Part shown: positions 12,176 through 25,570 of the stretch, in pieces
How the letters are laid out: each line of letters starts with the position of its first letter
Position numbering within the stretch: position 1 is the first letter of the stretch
Assembly (NCBI RefSeq): GCF_022539665.2
Contig: NC_081331.1
Location: 10,137,534-10,201,533 of the forward strand
DNA: 64,000 nt
Reading direction: 5' to 3'
Origin: Daphnia carinata
Taxonomy: Eukaryota > Arthropoda > Branchiopoda > Diplostraca > Daphniidae
Notes under the pieces: generated by a model
What the model saw: the letters and a program-made list of their open reading frames with translations, nothing else
Told to the model about the DNA's origin: nothing
Databases searched by the model: none
Program-made: the position numbers and the translations under genes

Positions 12176-12776
12176 AGCTCATTGTATGGCCGAAAGGCGT
12201 TCTAACCACAAAACAATTCATAATAAGCAATTCCGGACTGAAGATTGCACAAGTCGTAATCAATGTCACCGGAAGACCCAAACGAATTTTGAGACACAAA
12301 CAGTGACCTTCAGCACAGCAGCAATCTTAAGTCTATAGACACTAGATTCCAGGTAGTTTCCTAAGGGTTCTCGTTGTCATGGTCAATGTAACAGTATTCT
12401 TGCGGAATATCATTTAACCACACCCAAACGAAAAGTTCCGGATTCTTTTGTTGTAGCTTCTGAAGTTAGCATAGTGGATAATTTTTTTTTAGTGTGACCT
12501 CTGTAAACATTCAGTAGAAACTTAAAAACATCAATCTGTACCAAATACATTACTGGTTGTTCTCCAGCCTTAAGAGAAATACCTGCCAATCAAACCTCCA
12601 GAGTAAGAAACTGACCAGAATAAGAAATAAACAATAAAAAAAAAAACTTGGACAAATTATCGTGACAGGCAACATTGCATGAATTCATAGTCTGCTACTA
12701 GTATTTGGAAATTGAAACCCTGATACTGCGATTTTGACGTAAATCTCAATTCCTTTTTACACCTGTATACCTTGAA
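12176..12776. other. Divergent upstream region, lysozyme copy 2 / LZIC
   Basis: About 600 bases between the lysozyme TATA box (minus) and the LZIC start (plus). It probably holds both promoters. I see only AT-rich sequence and homopolymer runs (T10 near 12482, A-run near 12635). Confidence 0.4.
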
Positions 12777-13608
<832 letters not shown>

Positions 13609-16600
13609 AAAGGAAAAACGGTGAACTAACTTGACGGAGCATCATGGAATCTGTGTCCTGTTGCCAAAATGTAAGCAGCAGCACTTCTATCCATATGTAA
13701 ATAGTAACACGGGCTAATACTGGGAAATTTAATGGTGTTGCCCAATTTCATTTTCCCATACAAAGACGAATTATTAATGCGAATAGAAATTCCGTGAGTA
13801 AGGAAATTATACAAGACAATTTTTGTTCTGAAAATCTGAATAAATCTAACCGCGCAAACAATATTTACGTAATACCGCTAGATGCCTCTTAGGGTTTTCA
13901 TGGCGATGTAAGTACACATTTCAAACAACTTAACATATTTTAAATTTTTTTTTTACAAAAAAAAAAAAAGTAATATTTGATGATTTCACTTTCAATTCAG
14001 ACTATAAGAACAAGTGAGTTTCGATTCATCCACCAGTTATCAGTTGGAGAATAGAGGTCTCCAAAGAGATTATTATAAGCTCAGCGGACATGGCGAGAAC
14101 ATACTGTTGCAATACCGTATAACCAAAACAAATAGGTTAATTCCAGCACATCATATTATACGGAAGAAGAACCTAATTCGCATCGAATGAAACAAATACC
14201 CACTATACATGAAAGAAGGAGTCACCACCGACAATGAGAGTACTAGTTATCTTCTATCCGCACAGATAGTTGATATAGTGCAACAGCTTCAGCCAACGAG
14301 GTTTCGACGCGGCTGCTTTTTAGTCGTTTGCCATTGGTTCGTGAAAGCTTATCCTCGATATTCACTTTCACACACAACTACACTTTACACACCCTTTTTT
14401 TTTAGTTTTAGTTGGAGGAGAGAGATCCGCCCCCGGCACACAGGATGTACGATTTCATCCATATTTCGATCCGCTCAATGAGCTTTGCACGCGAATACCA
14501 TGGCGACTCCCTCGCGCACGTAATAATAAAAGTAGTAATGATGAATATCCTAGAATGATGTTCTATTTCCTCACATTAATGTAATTCTTAGTAATTTTAG
14601 TCTTTTTACTGAAATCGAGTTTCATTTTGAATCTGTGTCGAGTGCAAAAAGCAACCGAGGAACTTTAGAGAGCCATGCCACTGTTTCATTCAAAAGACGT
14701 GACTCAGATTGATATCGCAAATTATCGACAGAAAGATTGATGGGTTGCTGTTCTGCCCTGGAAGAAGGAATCGTAAGCTTTGCTAAGCTACAAGAGACGC
14801 TCTTCTGCTTTCAGTTCGCCGATGCATAGCATTTGCAATATATCAAGTCCAAGCTGCCGGCCAACTAAGTTGTATATCACTCCATTACGAGTGTGCGTTT
14901 AACCGACTCTGTAACTGGGCTGGGCGAATAAACATCAGGGCAAGTTCTCTCAACGTCTGGATTTCTCGATAAGCAGCCAGACCCCGGCCAGCGATACTGC
15001 CAAGTTGGACTCGATTCGCTCTGAAAGTTGAAACGAGGCAGGCGCCATTGATCCTTCTTACACTAGCGGGTTCATTCCAAAGTCCAAAGTAGGCAACTAA
15101 GTATTTTATTTATTTGTTAAATTAAAGAAATTGAAATTTCAACTGGAGGTAACCCGCGTTCGATTGGTTAGACATCCTATGACGAAAGGCGATGAATAGT
15201 GGCGATGACAGACAATATCTACTCATCGTATGCCCTCAAATAGATGTATTTACACGTCAGAAAAACGGAGAGCTACGAAGGAAAACAGTTTGTCTTACTT
15301 AGTTCTTGTTTTGTATGGATTAATGGCATTGCTAGATTCCTTTATGATGAAAAACGAGAAGATTTTTGACACCATGTGTGGCGTGTTAGTAAGTTGTTGA
15401 TTTATGCGACGATCGGTTGAAGGGAACTGGGCAAACGATTCACCGGACTTTTTCTATTGCGAGTTAAAACGGAGCAACGGAATTCGGGTCATAAATAGAA
15501 GGGAATCAAATCCAATCTGTTATTGCTTATTGAGTCAATATTGACTTGTTATCGAACACGACGATCTAGTTAATACTATAAGAAAGATGACGCCTCCTGC
15601 AACGGGTCAGACTACATACCATTGGTAGAAACGCATTCGATGCCGTTAGATTGGGCACTCTCGATGGTGATGGATCAGTGCGTTTGACTCCATACACAAT
15701 TCCAAATGTACACGTCTCAAACAGCACGAGTCGCAGCTGCTTTTTCCTGTTTAGTCTCAAAGGCGAACGTCGTTTTCTTTTACATTGCATAGCGATATAT
15801 ATATACGGTCGCTTCTAATGGGTCAATCGCACAAGCCAAAATGTTATCGAACCCGATTTAGACTTTTGAACACCTGACACGCTCTCCACTTGATCCGATT
15901 TCTTTGTAGCATATCAAAACGCACGACGCCATTTGATAACGAGTGCGTGTGCATCCCATGGCCAAAAGATATAGCAATGCACACGGAGTACGGTTTAATG
16001 ATGGCAATAGTAATCGAGCAGATGAGCATTCAAGACTTACAATCTATCATTCGTAGGGACAACCTCGAATCGAGCAAAGCAACCCATTACGATATAATGA
16101 GCACCTTTGGAAAGCTGCTGGGGAATTTATGAAATTGGCTCGACCGATATGAACAGTTTTAATTATTTATTGCTATAGAAAATGGGAAGAGCAAACGAAC
16201 TCGCTGGGAGGGAATGGTGGGCGGATACGAACATGTTAAGTTATCGATGAATGTGCTGATTGTGCTGGGCGGCCCGAGGTCGCATTTTTTTTTTGCAAAG
16301 CTCGCAAGACATTTTTTTTTTTTTTTGGCATTCGAGGCCAAAAAATTCATTCCATATTCTTGCCGTGAAATGGTAAAGAGCAGCGCGACGACCGAGTGCA
16401 GAAAAATAATTCGATCCAGTCGTCATTGTCATCCGACTTTGGCTGAGAATATTGCGGTTTGGGGCGGCGAGTGCTACAGTATCTGAGGGTGCAAACAAGG
16501 GCGAAATCAACACACGTCTCTCCTACATTTGCGCAACTCTCGTCAGCCAACTGCTGCGAATACGTAAACTGACATTCATGTCGTGTTCAAACATAATAAC

Positions 16601-19298
16601 AAACACCCAGCGACTCCTCCTACTTCTTATAAACCTCGAGCTTCATTCGATTACGTCGGATGAAGCAGCTGCCGTGGCAGCAGGAAACGGACGCAGCAAC
16701 TACACAAAAAAAAATACGGGATACGCGCAATTTACAGCGTAGTCGACGTTATTCAAAAAGGGAAAAAAATAAAATGAAACTTTTTCTGTTGTTCCTTGTG
16801 TTGCACGCGCATATTTGTATATATACGAAGGGGTTTGGTAGCTCTCGCCGGAACAATTGGCAATTTAACAAATGCAGCAGGGTTGGCCAAACAAAAATAA
16901 ATCAACTTGAGGGACTGTGCAGCGTTGAGAATAAATTGTCCGTACACCCATCCGCGCCGCCGTAACAGACGGAGCCATATAAGTGATGAGATCACCATGT
17001 GTGCACCATGAAAAATCATAATTTCAATAACCAAAAAAAGGAAAAGAAGAATAAGACGAAACAAATGAAATGCGTTGGATAAATTTCTCTTTCGCAAAAA
17101 GAAAAAAAATATGATAAAACGGAGACAGAGAAAGCAAGAAGATGCACAATGAAGCGTCTATCAAGGTTCGCTCTCAACTCTGTGCTGAATTATGGATAAA
17201 GGATGACGATTGATTTCCCAAAGGGATCAAGGCTGTAAGTTGTCACCTAATACGTTCGGCTGAGCAAGGAGAGATACTACGATGCTTCAAGGGTTCCGCA
17301 ACAGCTGTTGTGGTTGGGAAGACTAGGCCAGCAACTGCACCAACATAAATGTGAGCCAGCTTTCAGGGGCAATTTTAAACTGATGGAGAGGGGAGGAGGA
17401 CGATCACACAAGGAAATGGGTCTTTTGTATCACAGGCGCCAACCAAATGATTGATACTTGTTTCTAGGACTCCATATATAAACTGAAGGAGGTTGTCATG
17501 CAAACAAGAAACAAACGAGGGTCGGTCCCGATACAACAAGGTACCGCATAAGCAACTACGTCTCACATGTGATTGAAATAAAACAACAGACAAATATAAA
17601 AAAAAAAAAAAATAAATAAAATAAAAGCGAAAGAAAATGATTTGATGGCTGCAAGTGGTATGGGTCTCTTTTTGGCTACGAATCTTTCCGCTTTTTATTG
17701 GCTGACATCCAATAAGTCGTAAGGACGGATCTTCGTTGAAAGGACGAAGAAAGAGAAGGAGACAGCCCGCATGACGGGCACAATGTTGTGCACAAGACAT
17801 GGAGGAAACCATCCGTCTTTCCAGCTTCCTTCGAGAAAGGAAGAAGCTCGGTCGAATAGATATAACCGGTGGCCCGGACATTATTCTTTTTTGATGTGAC
17901 GGACGCGCATCGCATACGACCACGTCAACCTGACAATCCTTTGCGGGGCTTCCTAGTTGTAGAGTATATATATATAGTACACAAGAATGTCACCCTTTTC
18001 TTACATTAGTTTTTTTTTTCTATTTCTGGTTTTCTTTTAGAAAAGCAGCTGTAATTTATACGAGAAACTGCATTCAACCAGAACACGTTTTTCTTACTCA
18101 CAATCAATTGATTATCTACTAAAACAAAATCGTCTTTTAAAAGATTTAGACAAAAACGATCATCCCTTTTCGTGATTGTACTGTTAATGAGCTCTAACGC
18201 TGTCAACACATAATGCTGCCAGACATGACTGTTTTAACATATATAGTCAATGATCAAAGGGTGCTAGTACTCGATTCCCACTGTTGCTGTACATGTCCTG
18301 ACGTTTATATTGTCTGGAGGAAGCAAACACACTGTGGCCCGCGTCAAGAAGACCACGCCGGCTATTGTCAGATGAATGGACAAGGACTTGTTATCGTAAG
18401 AGGCGGAAGCGGATGGGAGGTTGAATAGTGGGGTTGGTGAGAGTGGAAAAGAAAAAAATAAAAAAAAAATAAGTTGGTGACTCGCAATGGGTACTTGCTC
18501 TCCCTCATTCCAACTAGCCACATCCAGCTCGTACTCTATCATTTTTACTTATACATTACTCGCGCCGCCTTTCTTGGCATCACTGGCTCACGTATGCACG
18601 CTGCTTTTTTACTAGTCCACCAGAGACAATCATATACACGATCTGTTATTAGCCTTCACGAGACTACAGTGGGCAAAGTCCAGAAAATCGCGGGACCAGC
18701 GCCAAAGTCACAATAGCTCTAAGCATAAGGGGGTCTTTGGGTATGAGCTGATAGGTTTGTATGCCGTTTCACCAATTAAAAATATTTCCATGGTGTGGTG
18801 AAATGAGTATGCGTGCCTAGAAGCAATAAATTGCGTCGCTCTCTCTTTCCCTACCCCGTGCGAGTCCGTTCCAGCGTCAGAGTTATTCATACGTGAAAGA
18901 TGCAAACGTGTGCCTTTGCGTAGCAACCAGAGGCATTTTTCAGTCGACTGTCTAACTTTTAGCGAAACAAGAAATATGTCCAGCAATAGAAGAAAGGAGC
19001 TTTGGCATTCGCCAAATGGGAACTTAACATTACGATTGACGATGGCGCAATGGCCATCAAACTTGGATAGCCTCTAAAAATTGAGAAAGGTAGCGGCAAT
19101 ATTTTGACAATTACACAGTTTTTCAACATCACACAGTTATGACGATTTTGCCTGTGAAAATCGCACCTATTATATTATTCCCTCTTATTGAAAATTTAGC
19201 GCGTTCACAAACGTTGCGCAACTCGCATGACGTCTCATTTGATAAAGGCGTATTAACTAATCTCCTATACGACCCGGAAAATTATTTTTAACGTGCAT
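13609..19298. other. Long gap between LZIC and the doublesex cluster
   Basis: About 5.7 kb without a gene that I can support. Open frames are short and mutually overlapping, with no domain. It holds homopolymer runs (13949-13970, 16289-16326, 17597-17612), TATATATA stretches near 15796 and 17966, and a palindromic TTACGTAA at about 13867 (PAR-bZIP-type D-box, possibly by chance). A non-coding RNA or distal enhancer cannot be excluded. Confidence 0.4.
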
Positions 19299-19304
19299 TT
19301 TATT
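19299..19304 (-). terminator. Candidate poly(A) signal of the DM-less doublesex paralogue
   Basis: AATAAA on the minus strand, about 405 bases past the stop codon and 170 bases past the conserved 28-base element. It would place that element inside the 3' UTR. Confidence 0.4.
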
Positions 19305-19474
19305 CGGAAAACAAGAAAAAGTACAGGCAACCGCTACAACGTGTAAGTTAATAATGAAAAGAACACAAAATACAATAATTGAACACTTTCGAAAAAAAAG
19401 AATTAAAAGCCTTAAAAAAGTGATAAAAAAATGTAAAAAGACAAAAAATTTTTAGAACTCGTTATGAGGTTCCA

Positions 19475-19502
19475 GTTTTCAAGTCATAGAAATCGCCTCG
19501 CA
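19475..19502 (-). promoter_or_regulatory. Conserved 28-base element downstream of the DM-less dsx gene
   Basis: Plus-strand core TTTTCAAGTCATAGAA followed by a TCGCCTCGCA block. The same element, 26 of 28 bases identical, lies at 37612-37639 downstream of dsx1 in the same orientation. It starts about 207 bases past the stop. The most likely place is the 3' UTR, so an RNA-binding-protein or small-RNA site is the first hypothesis. Confidence 0.7.
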
Positions 19503-19708
19503 AAAAATTGTGCCGAAATGTTTTAACATCCCGTTTTTTAAGGGTTACCCCACCTCCCACACGCAAAAGAGACTCAGCTAACTATACGTTCCAATAGAGC
19601 GGTAACTTAGAGGAAAAAAGAATCGACTACATGTAATCGCTTAAAATGGAGCAGTATGGCAGTGAGACGTGAAACGAAGGTACTGTAATTTCAAAATTCA
19701 AAACAATT

Positions 19709-20494
19709 TTAATGCGCAGGCTGCGCATTGTATGGAACGCAACTCTGATCGGTAATACCTACAGGGTTCCTCCTGTCAGTTAACTGCTCCGGATAGGGAT
19801 AGACATAAAGATGGGAAGGATATGGATACGTAGCCGTGGGAGTTAGCGGAAGTAGCAAACTATTTCTCAATTCGTGAAACGAATGAACAGGGGGACCTGC
19901 TGAATTCGCCGAATGAAAAGGAGGACCCGAATTAGACGAATGAAAAGCTACGTGTTCATGTGGAATTTGCTCTTGCAATTCCCTCTGAAAATCATTCAGA
20001 GGCACTGCAACCTTTTCCATCAGGACTTCTCTCGCCTTTTTGACATCGTGAGTAAGAGTTTGTAATTCGACAACAGACAAGTCGGGCTTTGACAAAGCGT
20101 CTTTTAGTAATAACAGGTATCTCTTCAAAAGCGAACACTCAACGAGAATATTCTCCCCCAAAAGAATAGAATAGGGTTTACAATCGGCCAGATTGGGACT
20201 GAACGAGGTCGGAGGGCCATTCAAACTCAACATCGCAGGCGTCAAAGAATTGCTTTCCCGTTTGGCCGCCGACTGGCGTGACGGCCGAGCCACGACATGT
20301 GAAACTGACGGCCCAGGATTGCCCAATGATTGTGCCATTATTGTACTCGAAGACGCTCCATCCGCGATCGGAGTCTTTTTGGAGGCAACCAGCTTTTCGT
20401 ACACTTCCCTTTTCTTGTAACTGCTCTCGCGATGCAGTTGAAAAGCGGAAACAGGGTGCCCATCATCCACAGTCAATTCTTCGCTCTCCGACAT
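19709..20494 (-). CDS. Doublesex paralogue lacking the DM domain, oligomerisation domain kept
   Basis: Intact single-exon frame of 261 residues. The N-terminus MSESEELTVDDGHPVSA is clearly related to that of DSX1 (MSDSDAEELSVGAPSPISA). The two zinc modules that should follow are absent. What follows is KKREVYEKLVASKK near 27-40, which resembles the tail/recognition-helix region of DSX1 (KKRKINAEQVALRRAQ), and then a Ser-rich GASSSTI stretch also seen in DSX1. Residues about 109-178 match the C-terminal oligomerisation domain of DSX1 and DSX2 (ILLGENILVECSLLKRYLLLL ... LNDFQRELQEQI). The tail has an HSxNSxGPP repeat (185-204) and aromatic YPYP motifs. No zinc-binding cysteine pattern exists, so it cannot bind DNA like DSX. 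It may pair with DSX1/DSX2 and modulate them (inference). An acceptor (TTTACGCAG) at 20515 puts a 5' UTR intron upstream. A decaying pseudogene is the alternative, but the open frame argues against it. Confidence 0.85.
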   Translation of the reverse strand: MSESEELTVDDGHPVSAFQLHRESSYKKREVYEKLVASKKTPIADGASSSTIMAQSLGNPGPSVSHVVARPSRQSAAKRESNSLTPAMLSLNGPPTSFSPNLADCKPYSILLGENILVECSLLKRYLLLLKDALSKPDLSVVELQTLTHDVKKAREVLMEKVAVPLNDFQRELQEQIPHEHVAFHSSNSGPPFHSANSAGPPVHSFHELRNSLLLPLTPTATYPYPSHLYVYPYPEQLTDRRNPVGITDQSCVPYNAQPAH

Positions 20495-20514
20495 TGTCGC
20501 TCGGTCAAACAATT

Positions 20515-22809
20515 CTGCGTAAACAAACAATAGTAAGTCAAAAATAAATTTCGAAATTGCTTGAAGAAGAAAAACTATTTTCGACCTATTAAGAAATAGA
20601 AAAGCGTAATCGCTGCAGCGAAAGGCAACAATAGAAAGCTGATTGAAATTCTGTACGAGTGTCACATGCGATTCTTAGAGCGAGCGCAGAGTTAATCTAC
20701 TAGTTCCAAGAGCCAAACGTTCGAAAAAGTATTTCAAAAGTAACTTGAAAGTGGTCGCAGCGAGAGCAACTTTTTCGACTTACTTTGTCACACACCAGGG
20801 GGAAACTAGTCAGTTACGACTTTGAACCTTGCCGAGAACCCTCTGTTACCATGTTGCAAGCCGTCGTGCACACGACCGAGCGCTGAAGGCAACAGAACGC
20901 TGCGCTAACAGCGAATATCTTACTCGCTCGACTTTACGCTTGGCTACGAGTATCCTGAACGAACAGCAAAAAATAAAACTCCTTTTTTCTCGTGTCGTTA
21001 TTTTGAATACGAAACGAGATGGATTCCAATATGAGCTAAAATTGCACGTCTTCAAGTGAAACAAGAAAAGTACTGAAAATCGAAGGGTAACATGGTAGAA
21101 ATGAAAAAGTAGCCACGTTTCACGCACTGACAGATATTGCATTTTTGGAAGACCCGCGTTGCAAAAAATATAAAGCGCAAAACAAAACGCTGAGAATCTT
21201 GCCATCTCTGGTTGGAGTCCTGCATATTCAGATTCCATTTCAAGTCTATAAAAAGAAAATGCAATCTCCTTAAGGAAAAAAAAAGCCGTCTTCTATATCA
21301 TTACGAGTCCCACAGTTTGATTACAAAGCATCAAAGTCAAATCTACGCTGACAAAGCTATCGTCTGAACTGGCCCGCCTTTAGTGAACTCGTTGACGTTG
21401 TGTAGCCGTGGGCCCAATCGAGCCACGCACAAAGTAGTTGGGCCGCAGTCACGCAGTCATGTGAGATTAACGCAAGTCAACGATTGCCTTAATCGAGTGT
21501 TTTTAATCTTATACGTAGCCGCCGGCGACAAAATCAACTTCAACCACATTACATCCATGTCATTTTAAAGATGGGCCGTTCTCTATTTCTCAGCGCATTT
21601 GGACACTGACGCGAGTTGGGTTCGGCCTCTTAAAAGAAAACGAACCACGGCATCTTTAACTCCCGTAATTAAAACAATTACTTGTTGTTTTAATTTTTTT
21701 TTCTCTCTGTTCTGTCTTACGTACCCATCAAGGTCGCTTGCATAGTTTCTTTCACCGTACAACATTCACTGGCGGTAAAGATGAGTTGGAGCGAGAAAAA
21801 GAAAACGCGCGTGCCGAAGAGGTTTCTACCGTGACAATCGTTATGGGAAAAAAAAAAAAAAAAAAAAGAAATTGTAGTTTAAGTTGGACGAAAGATTGTT
21901 TACCAGAGGGAGGGGAAAGTAACATACAATATATCCTACGTTATTGCACTGACAGAGTAACTTGAAGCAAAGCTCAAGCAAAGAGTCACGAGCTCGACTC
22001 GTTGCGAAGAGCACGAAACTCTGTTGCCAAGGTCCGCGGGCTCGCAAGAAGCACCACACACACACACAAATCGAAAAGATTTGCTTCAAAATTCTTTTCT
22101 TCGTCAGGATTTTCCTATTCAAAGATGGCGATACTCTGAATGTTTTGACAATCGAAAGATCAGTCACACCCCACAATCGATGATGTTGCCAGCGTATAAA
22201 CAGACGAAGTCAACGAGTAAATATTGTGATTCTATCGACGATTTTTTAAATGTCGTTCAGCGGATGCCAACTGGACCGAAAAGAAACTAAAAAAATCGCC
22301 AATGAATAATTTATGGATTGAAAAATAATAGATGGTATCATCGCGGCAAGAGCCGCATTTCAATCGAGCATAATTTTCACAATAGCTCTCGACTTCCAAT
22401 TAGGAGTCCACGAGACGGATCGAGGTTGGCGAGAATTCGTTGTCTAAAACGACAGCATTGCGATGAAAAGAGTTCTGACTTTCAAAGAGAAAGGAAGAAA
22501 CGCGTCACTCACTAGTTCCCACTCCATCGCCATCTCAATCACAGGGTCGACAAGACGGAACAACGGTTGAAGTAGACGAGACCCAGAAACTCCAACCTCA
22601 CTCCCCCCACTCCCTCCTCAAATAAAAAGAAAGAAAAGAAAACACTCTCCACCAAGCCTCGAACTCTCCTACGCTCGAAAAGAATGATCAGATTGAATTC
22701 GGTAAAGAATCTTACATTTCGAACGGAAAAAAAAAGCCAATACATAAATTCTGCTACAGAAGCCGTTGGTAGGTGGAAGCCCATTACACATTGACTGACA
22801 GGGACTTAC
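20515..22809. other. Probable 5' UTR intron and upstream region of the DM-less dsx gene
   Basis: No coding gene seen. The minus-strand acceptor at 20515-20516 and the donor after 22810 make most of this stretch a plausible intron. A long A-run lies at 21847-21866 and a plus-strand AAAGATGGCGAT at about 22122. Confidence 0.4.
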
Positions 22810-22929
22810 CTTGAAATGAATATTAAAATGACTGCATCTATCCATTTGGTATGGTGCGTTGGGAATGAGAATGTTGCTTCCGACTGGTCAAACTCCTCAC
22901 GGCTTTTTTCGGCTCATCCAAGAAATAAT
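22810..22929 (-). other. Candidate 5' UTR exon of the DM-less dsx gene
   Basis: Bounded by a good acceptor (TTTTTTTTATTAG, T-rich tract) and a near-perfect donor (TTTCAAG|GTAAGTCCC). No long frame inside. It lies on the right strand, with no other minus-strand coding exon between it and 20494. Membership in this gene is inferred from position only. Confidence 0.45.
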
Positions 22930-25420
22930 CTAATAAAAAAAATACCAGTTATTATTTAAGGTGTTAAAAAAACATCCACTAGCAGTTGCAAAGCATTAGG
23001 TACATAAAATTGGTAACACCAATTCTAGCAGAAACAAGTGATCATTAGTTACGTCATTAGAAATTGCATTGGGCGGGACAAGATGGAATGGTCCTTCCCT
23101 CAGTCGACATAACGAAGCAACCAATGTGGATGCATTCAACGTAGCATAACTATGAGACCGTTCGCCAAATGCGGTTCTCAAACTCTTCCATGAAATATTC
23201 AAGTGCTGGTGGAGGAGGGGTGGCCGACCACACAATTCTATCAGAATGACGGTAATCAGCGTTTCATGACAGACTGCAGCGTGTACAGTTCCGGTCCGGT
23301 TAAAGTTTGTTTATTTTTTATTTTCCAAAAAAAAAAAAAGGAAGCCGTTCAAAATGGGGTGGGAAGGTTTTAGAGGAAGTTTTGCAAAACCTAGACGTTC
23401 ATTATAAACCCTTCGTTCCTATTGGTCAAACTAGAGTTTTCGTTCTAAATTTCACCCGTTACATTTTGACGTCTTTTCTTACACCCCTTCCACCATTCCA
23501 TTTCATGCTCTTGACATTGTAGACACATATACACGTTACCATGCGCCATCTTTTTGTTTGAAAGCTTAAAAAAGAGATACTTGTCAAGGCTCATAATTTC
23601 AATTCAGATATAAAGTAGTCTGATTTACTGTAGACATAGCAATACATCAGTGTCGTCAGAGACATCAAGTACGATCGTACGAGTTTCTTACCAGACATAA
23701 CTAACCCTTATAAACCGTAGAAATATACAGTTCAAAGTTTAACGTATCGCTACTTAAACCAAAACATCGACTTCACAAGAGAACAAGAAGGCAAAGAATT
23801 AAATAATAAACATAAAATCATCTACTAAATTTTTCCAAACAAAAACAGTGTTACACAATATGCATCTTCCAACATAACATTGGTTATCAAATCCTCTCCA
23901 CCACCATTGCCAACATGCCCGTCTTGTGGCAACTTGAGAGAAATGTATCAATAGTTGTGCAGCCTTAAATGCGAAGGCGGCTTCACATGAGGGGAGATTT
24001 ATGACCCATACCGCTGCTTTAGGCCGTCAAACGTAATCGCTACATTCAGTTGCCGCTGCTCAAAATGAAGAATCGGGGCGAATCCATCGAATCGGATGAA
24101 CTCACCGTCATGGTCGCCTTAGCAGTGAGTCAGAGTCATCTCTCTTTCTTTGACTTTCTCAAAAGAGGCCGTTGTCTGGAATGAGGCAGTTGAACCGACT
24201 GGGCAACAGTCGTGACATCGGAGCCATTCTTTATACACAAAATGTGGCTTGCCCACGATAGGTTGGTAATTTCCGTTTGTTTTGTTCCCCCAACTCCCAC
24301 ATTTCGACATGACCAACTACTCTTTACCAAAAGTCTCACATTTCTCCAAACGACGTCGACTCAAAACACGCTCCATTCCCTCAAGACGTTTGCATCTATG
24401 GATCTATGGCGACACGACGCCCAAAGTTTTCTTCCCTGAACCGAGTTTGACCCATACCTAGATCATACTGTCATCCTTCGTGTTGGGGGGAAATAAACGG
24501 GCTGATGTTAAAAAGAATGACGGTAATGATAACATACATAAGTATAAACAAGGTTCAACTTTCCACTCCAATATTGTATAGCAAAATCCTGATGCTTCGC
24601 CTTATTTAATATTTACATATTTGTGACTAAAAACTGTATCAGGACATTGCATACTTTATTGAAATAACCTTTACTTTCCTATTTTACAAAACTCTCTGTA
24701 TACTGGGATTCAACATCACAAAGTCACACAGCTTGGTATTAAAAATAGGCTAGAAGAAAATATTCATGAAGTCTTTCAATGTAAAGTTACAACATGAATA
24801 TTGACTTTCAAGGAGAAAAACTATCCTTTTGCAACATTTCAACTACCTCGAAAAATTGGTGGGTGTGTATGCCAAGTAATCGGGCTTAGTTATATGGAAA
24901 CAAACCAAACCACAGAGCACATATGGAAAAGGTAACTGCCTGAAATGATTGGCAAAGGCCATGTAAAACTGAAGTTATCCAACTAGGAGTTATTTTAAAG
25001 TAATGAAAAATAGCATTTGTGAGTACTTTGTTAAAAACGGTAACAAAATTTCCCACATCTGAATTTGGAATTCCCAAATGGTAATCTATCAGTTTGGAGT
25101 TCTTGGGTTTTTAACTTTTCTATAATTAATGAACACAAGATTGGACAAGCATCATTAGAGTAAAATAATTCCTATTAATACTAAATACCAGATTGGAAGA
25201 AATCGTGGAAAACTTCTTAGTCTGACGGTAAGCTACACAGTGTGCAGTATTTTTCTTTACTTTAAAACATTATTAAAGTTCTAAAGCCTAGGACATCTTC
25301 TTGAAGCCACACATTTGCTATGCAAAGTAACACTATTCCTACAATTTTGTTCTTACTTTAATTCCTGCTACACAACATGAAGCCCTGCTAAGTTTCATAA
25401 GCTGTATATGACTTATTTAC
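22930..25420. other. Gene-free region upstream of the DM-less dsx gene
   Basis: No supportable gene. Further minus-strand donor-like sites occur at about 23690 (TCTG|GTAAGAAAC) and 24105 (ATGACG|GTGAGTTC). They could belong to alternative non-coding exons. Confidence 0.35.
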
Positions 25421-25570
25421 CTTGAATCGACGTGGATAAGGTGATTACACTTTTGCCTTCGCAGGATGCTGGAGCGGATAATTTCATAGCATTTTTCAAT
25501 CTAGAGACGTCGATAATTCACACGCTTTTCAGCATGCAATAAGTCAGCCATCTTTAACGAGGTTTTGATG
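25421..25570 (-). promoter_or_regulatory. Candidate first exon/core promoter, DM-less dsx gene
   Basis: Minus-strand AAAGATGGCTGAC (25543-25555), a YY1-like core-promoter motif, is followed 122 bases later by the donor TTCAAG|GTAAATAAG (last exon base 25421). The upstream boundary is a guess. A short frame inside (MKLSAPASCEGKSVITLS...) runs open into the donor, so a coding exon of an unrecognised gene is an alternative. Confidence 0.4.

Noticed and set aside
13866-13873. TTACGTAA D-box as a Vrille-type bZIP site
   Set aside because: Vrille activates dsx1 in Daphnia, but this site lies next to LZIC, about 25 kb downstream of dsx1; one 8-mer is not evidence.
14209-14481. 90-codon plus-strand frame in the LZIC-dsx gap
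   Set aside because: No recognisable homology, low-complexity C-terminus, no flanking exons.
15150-15180. GGTTCGATT-like sequence as a tRNA T-loop
   Set aside because: No matching A-box or cloverleaf around it.
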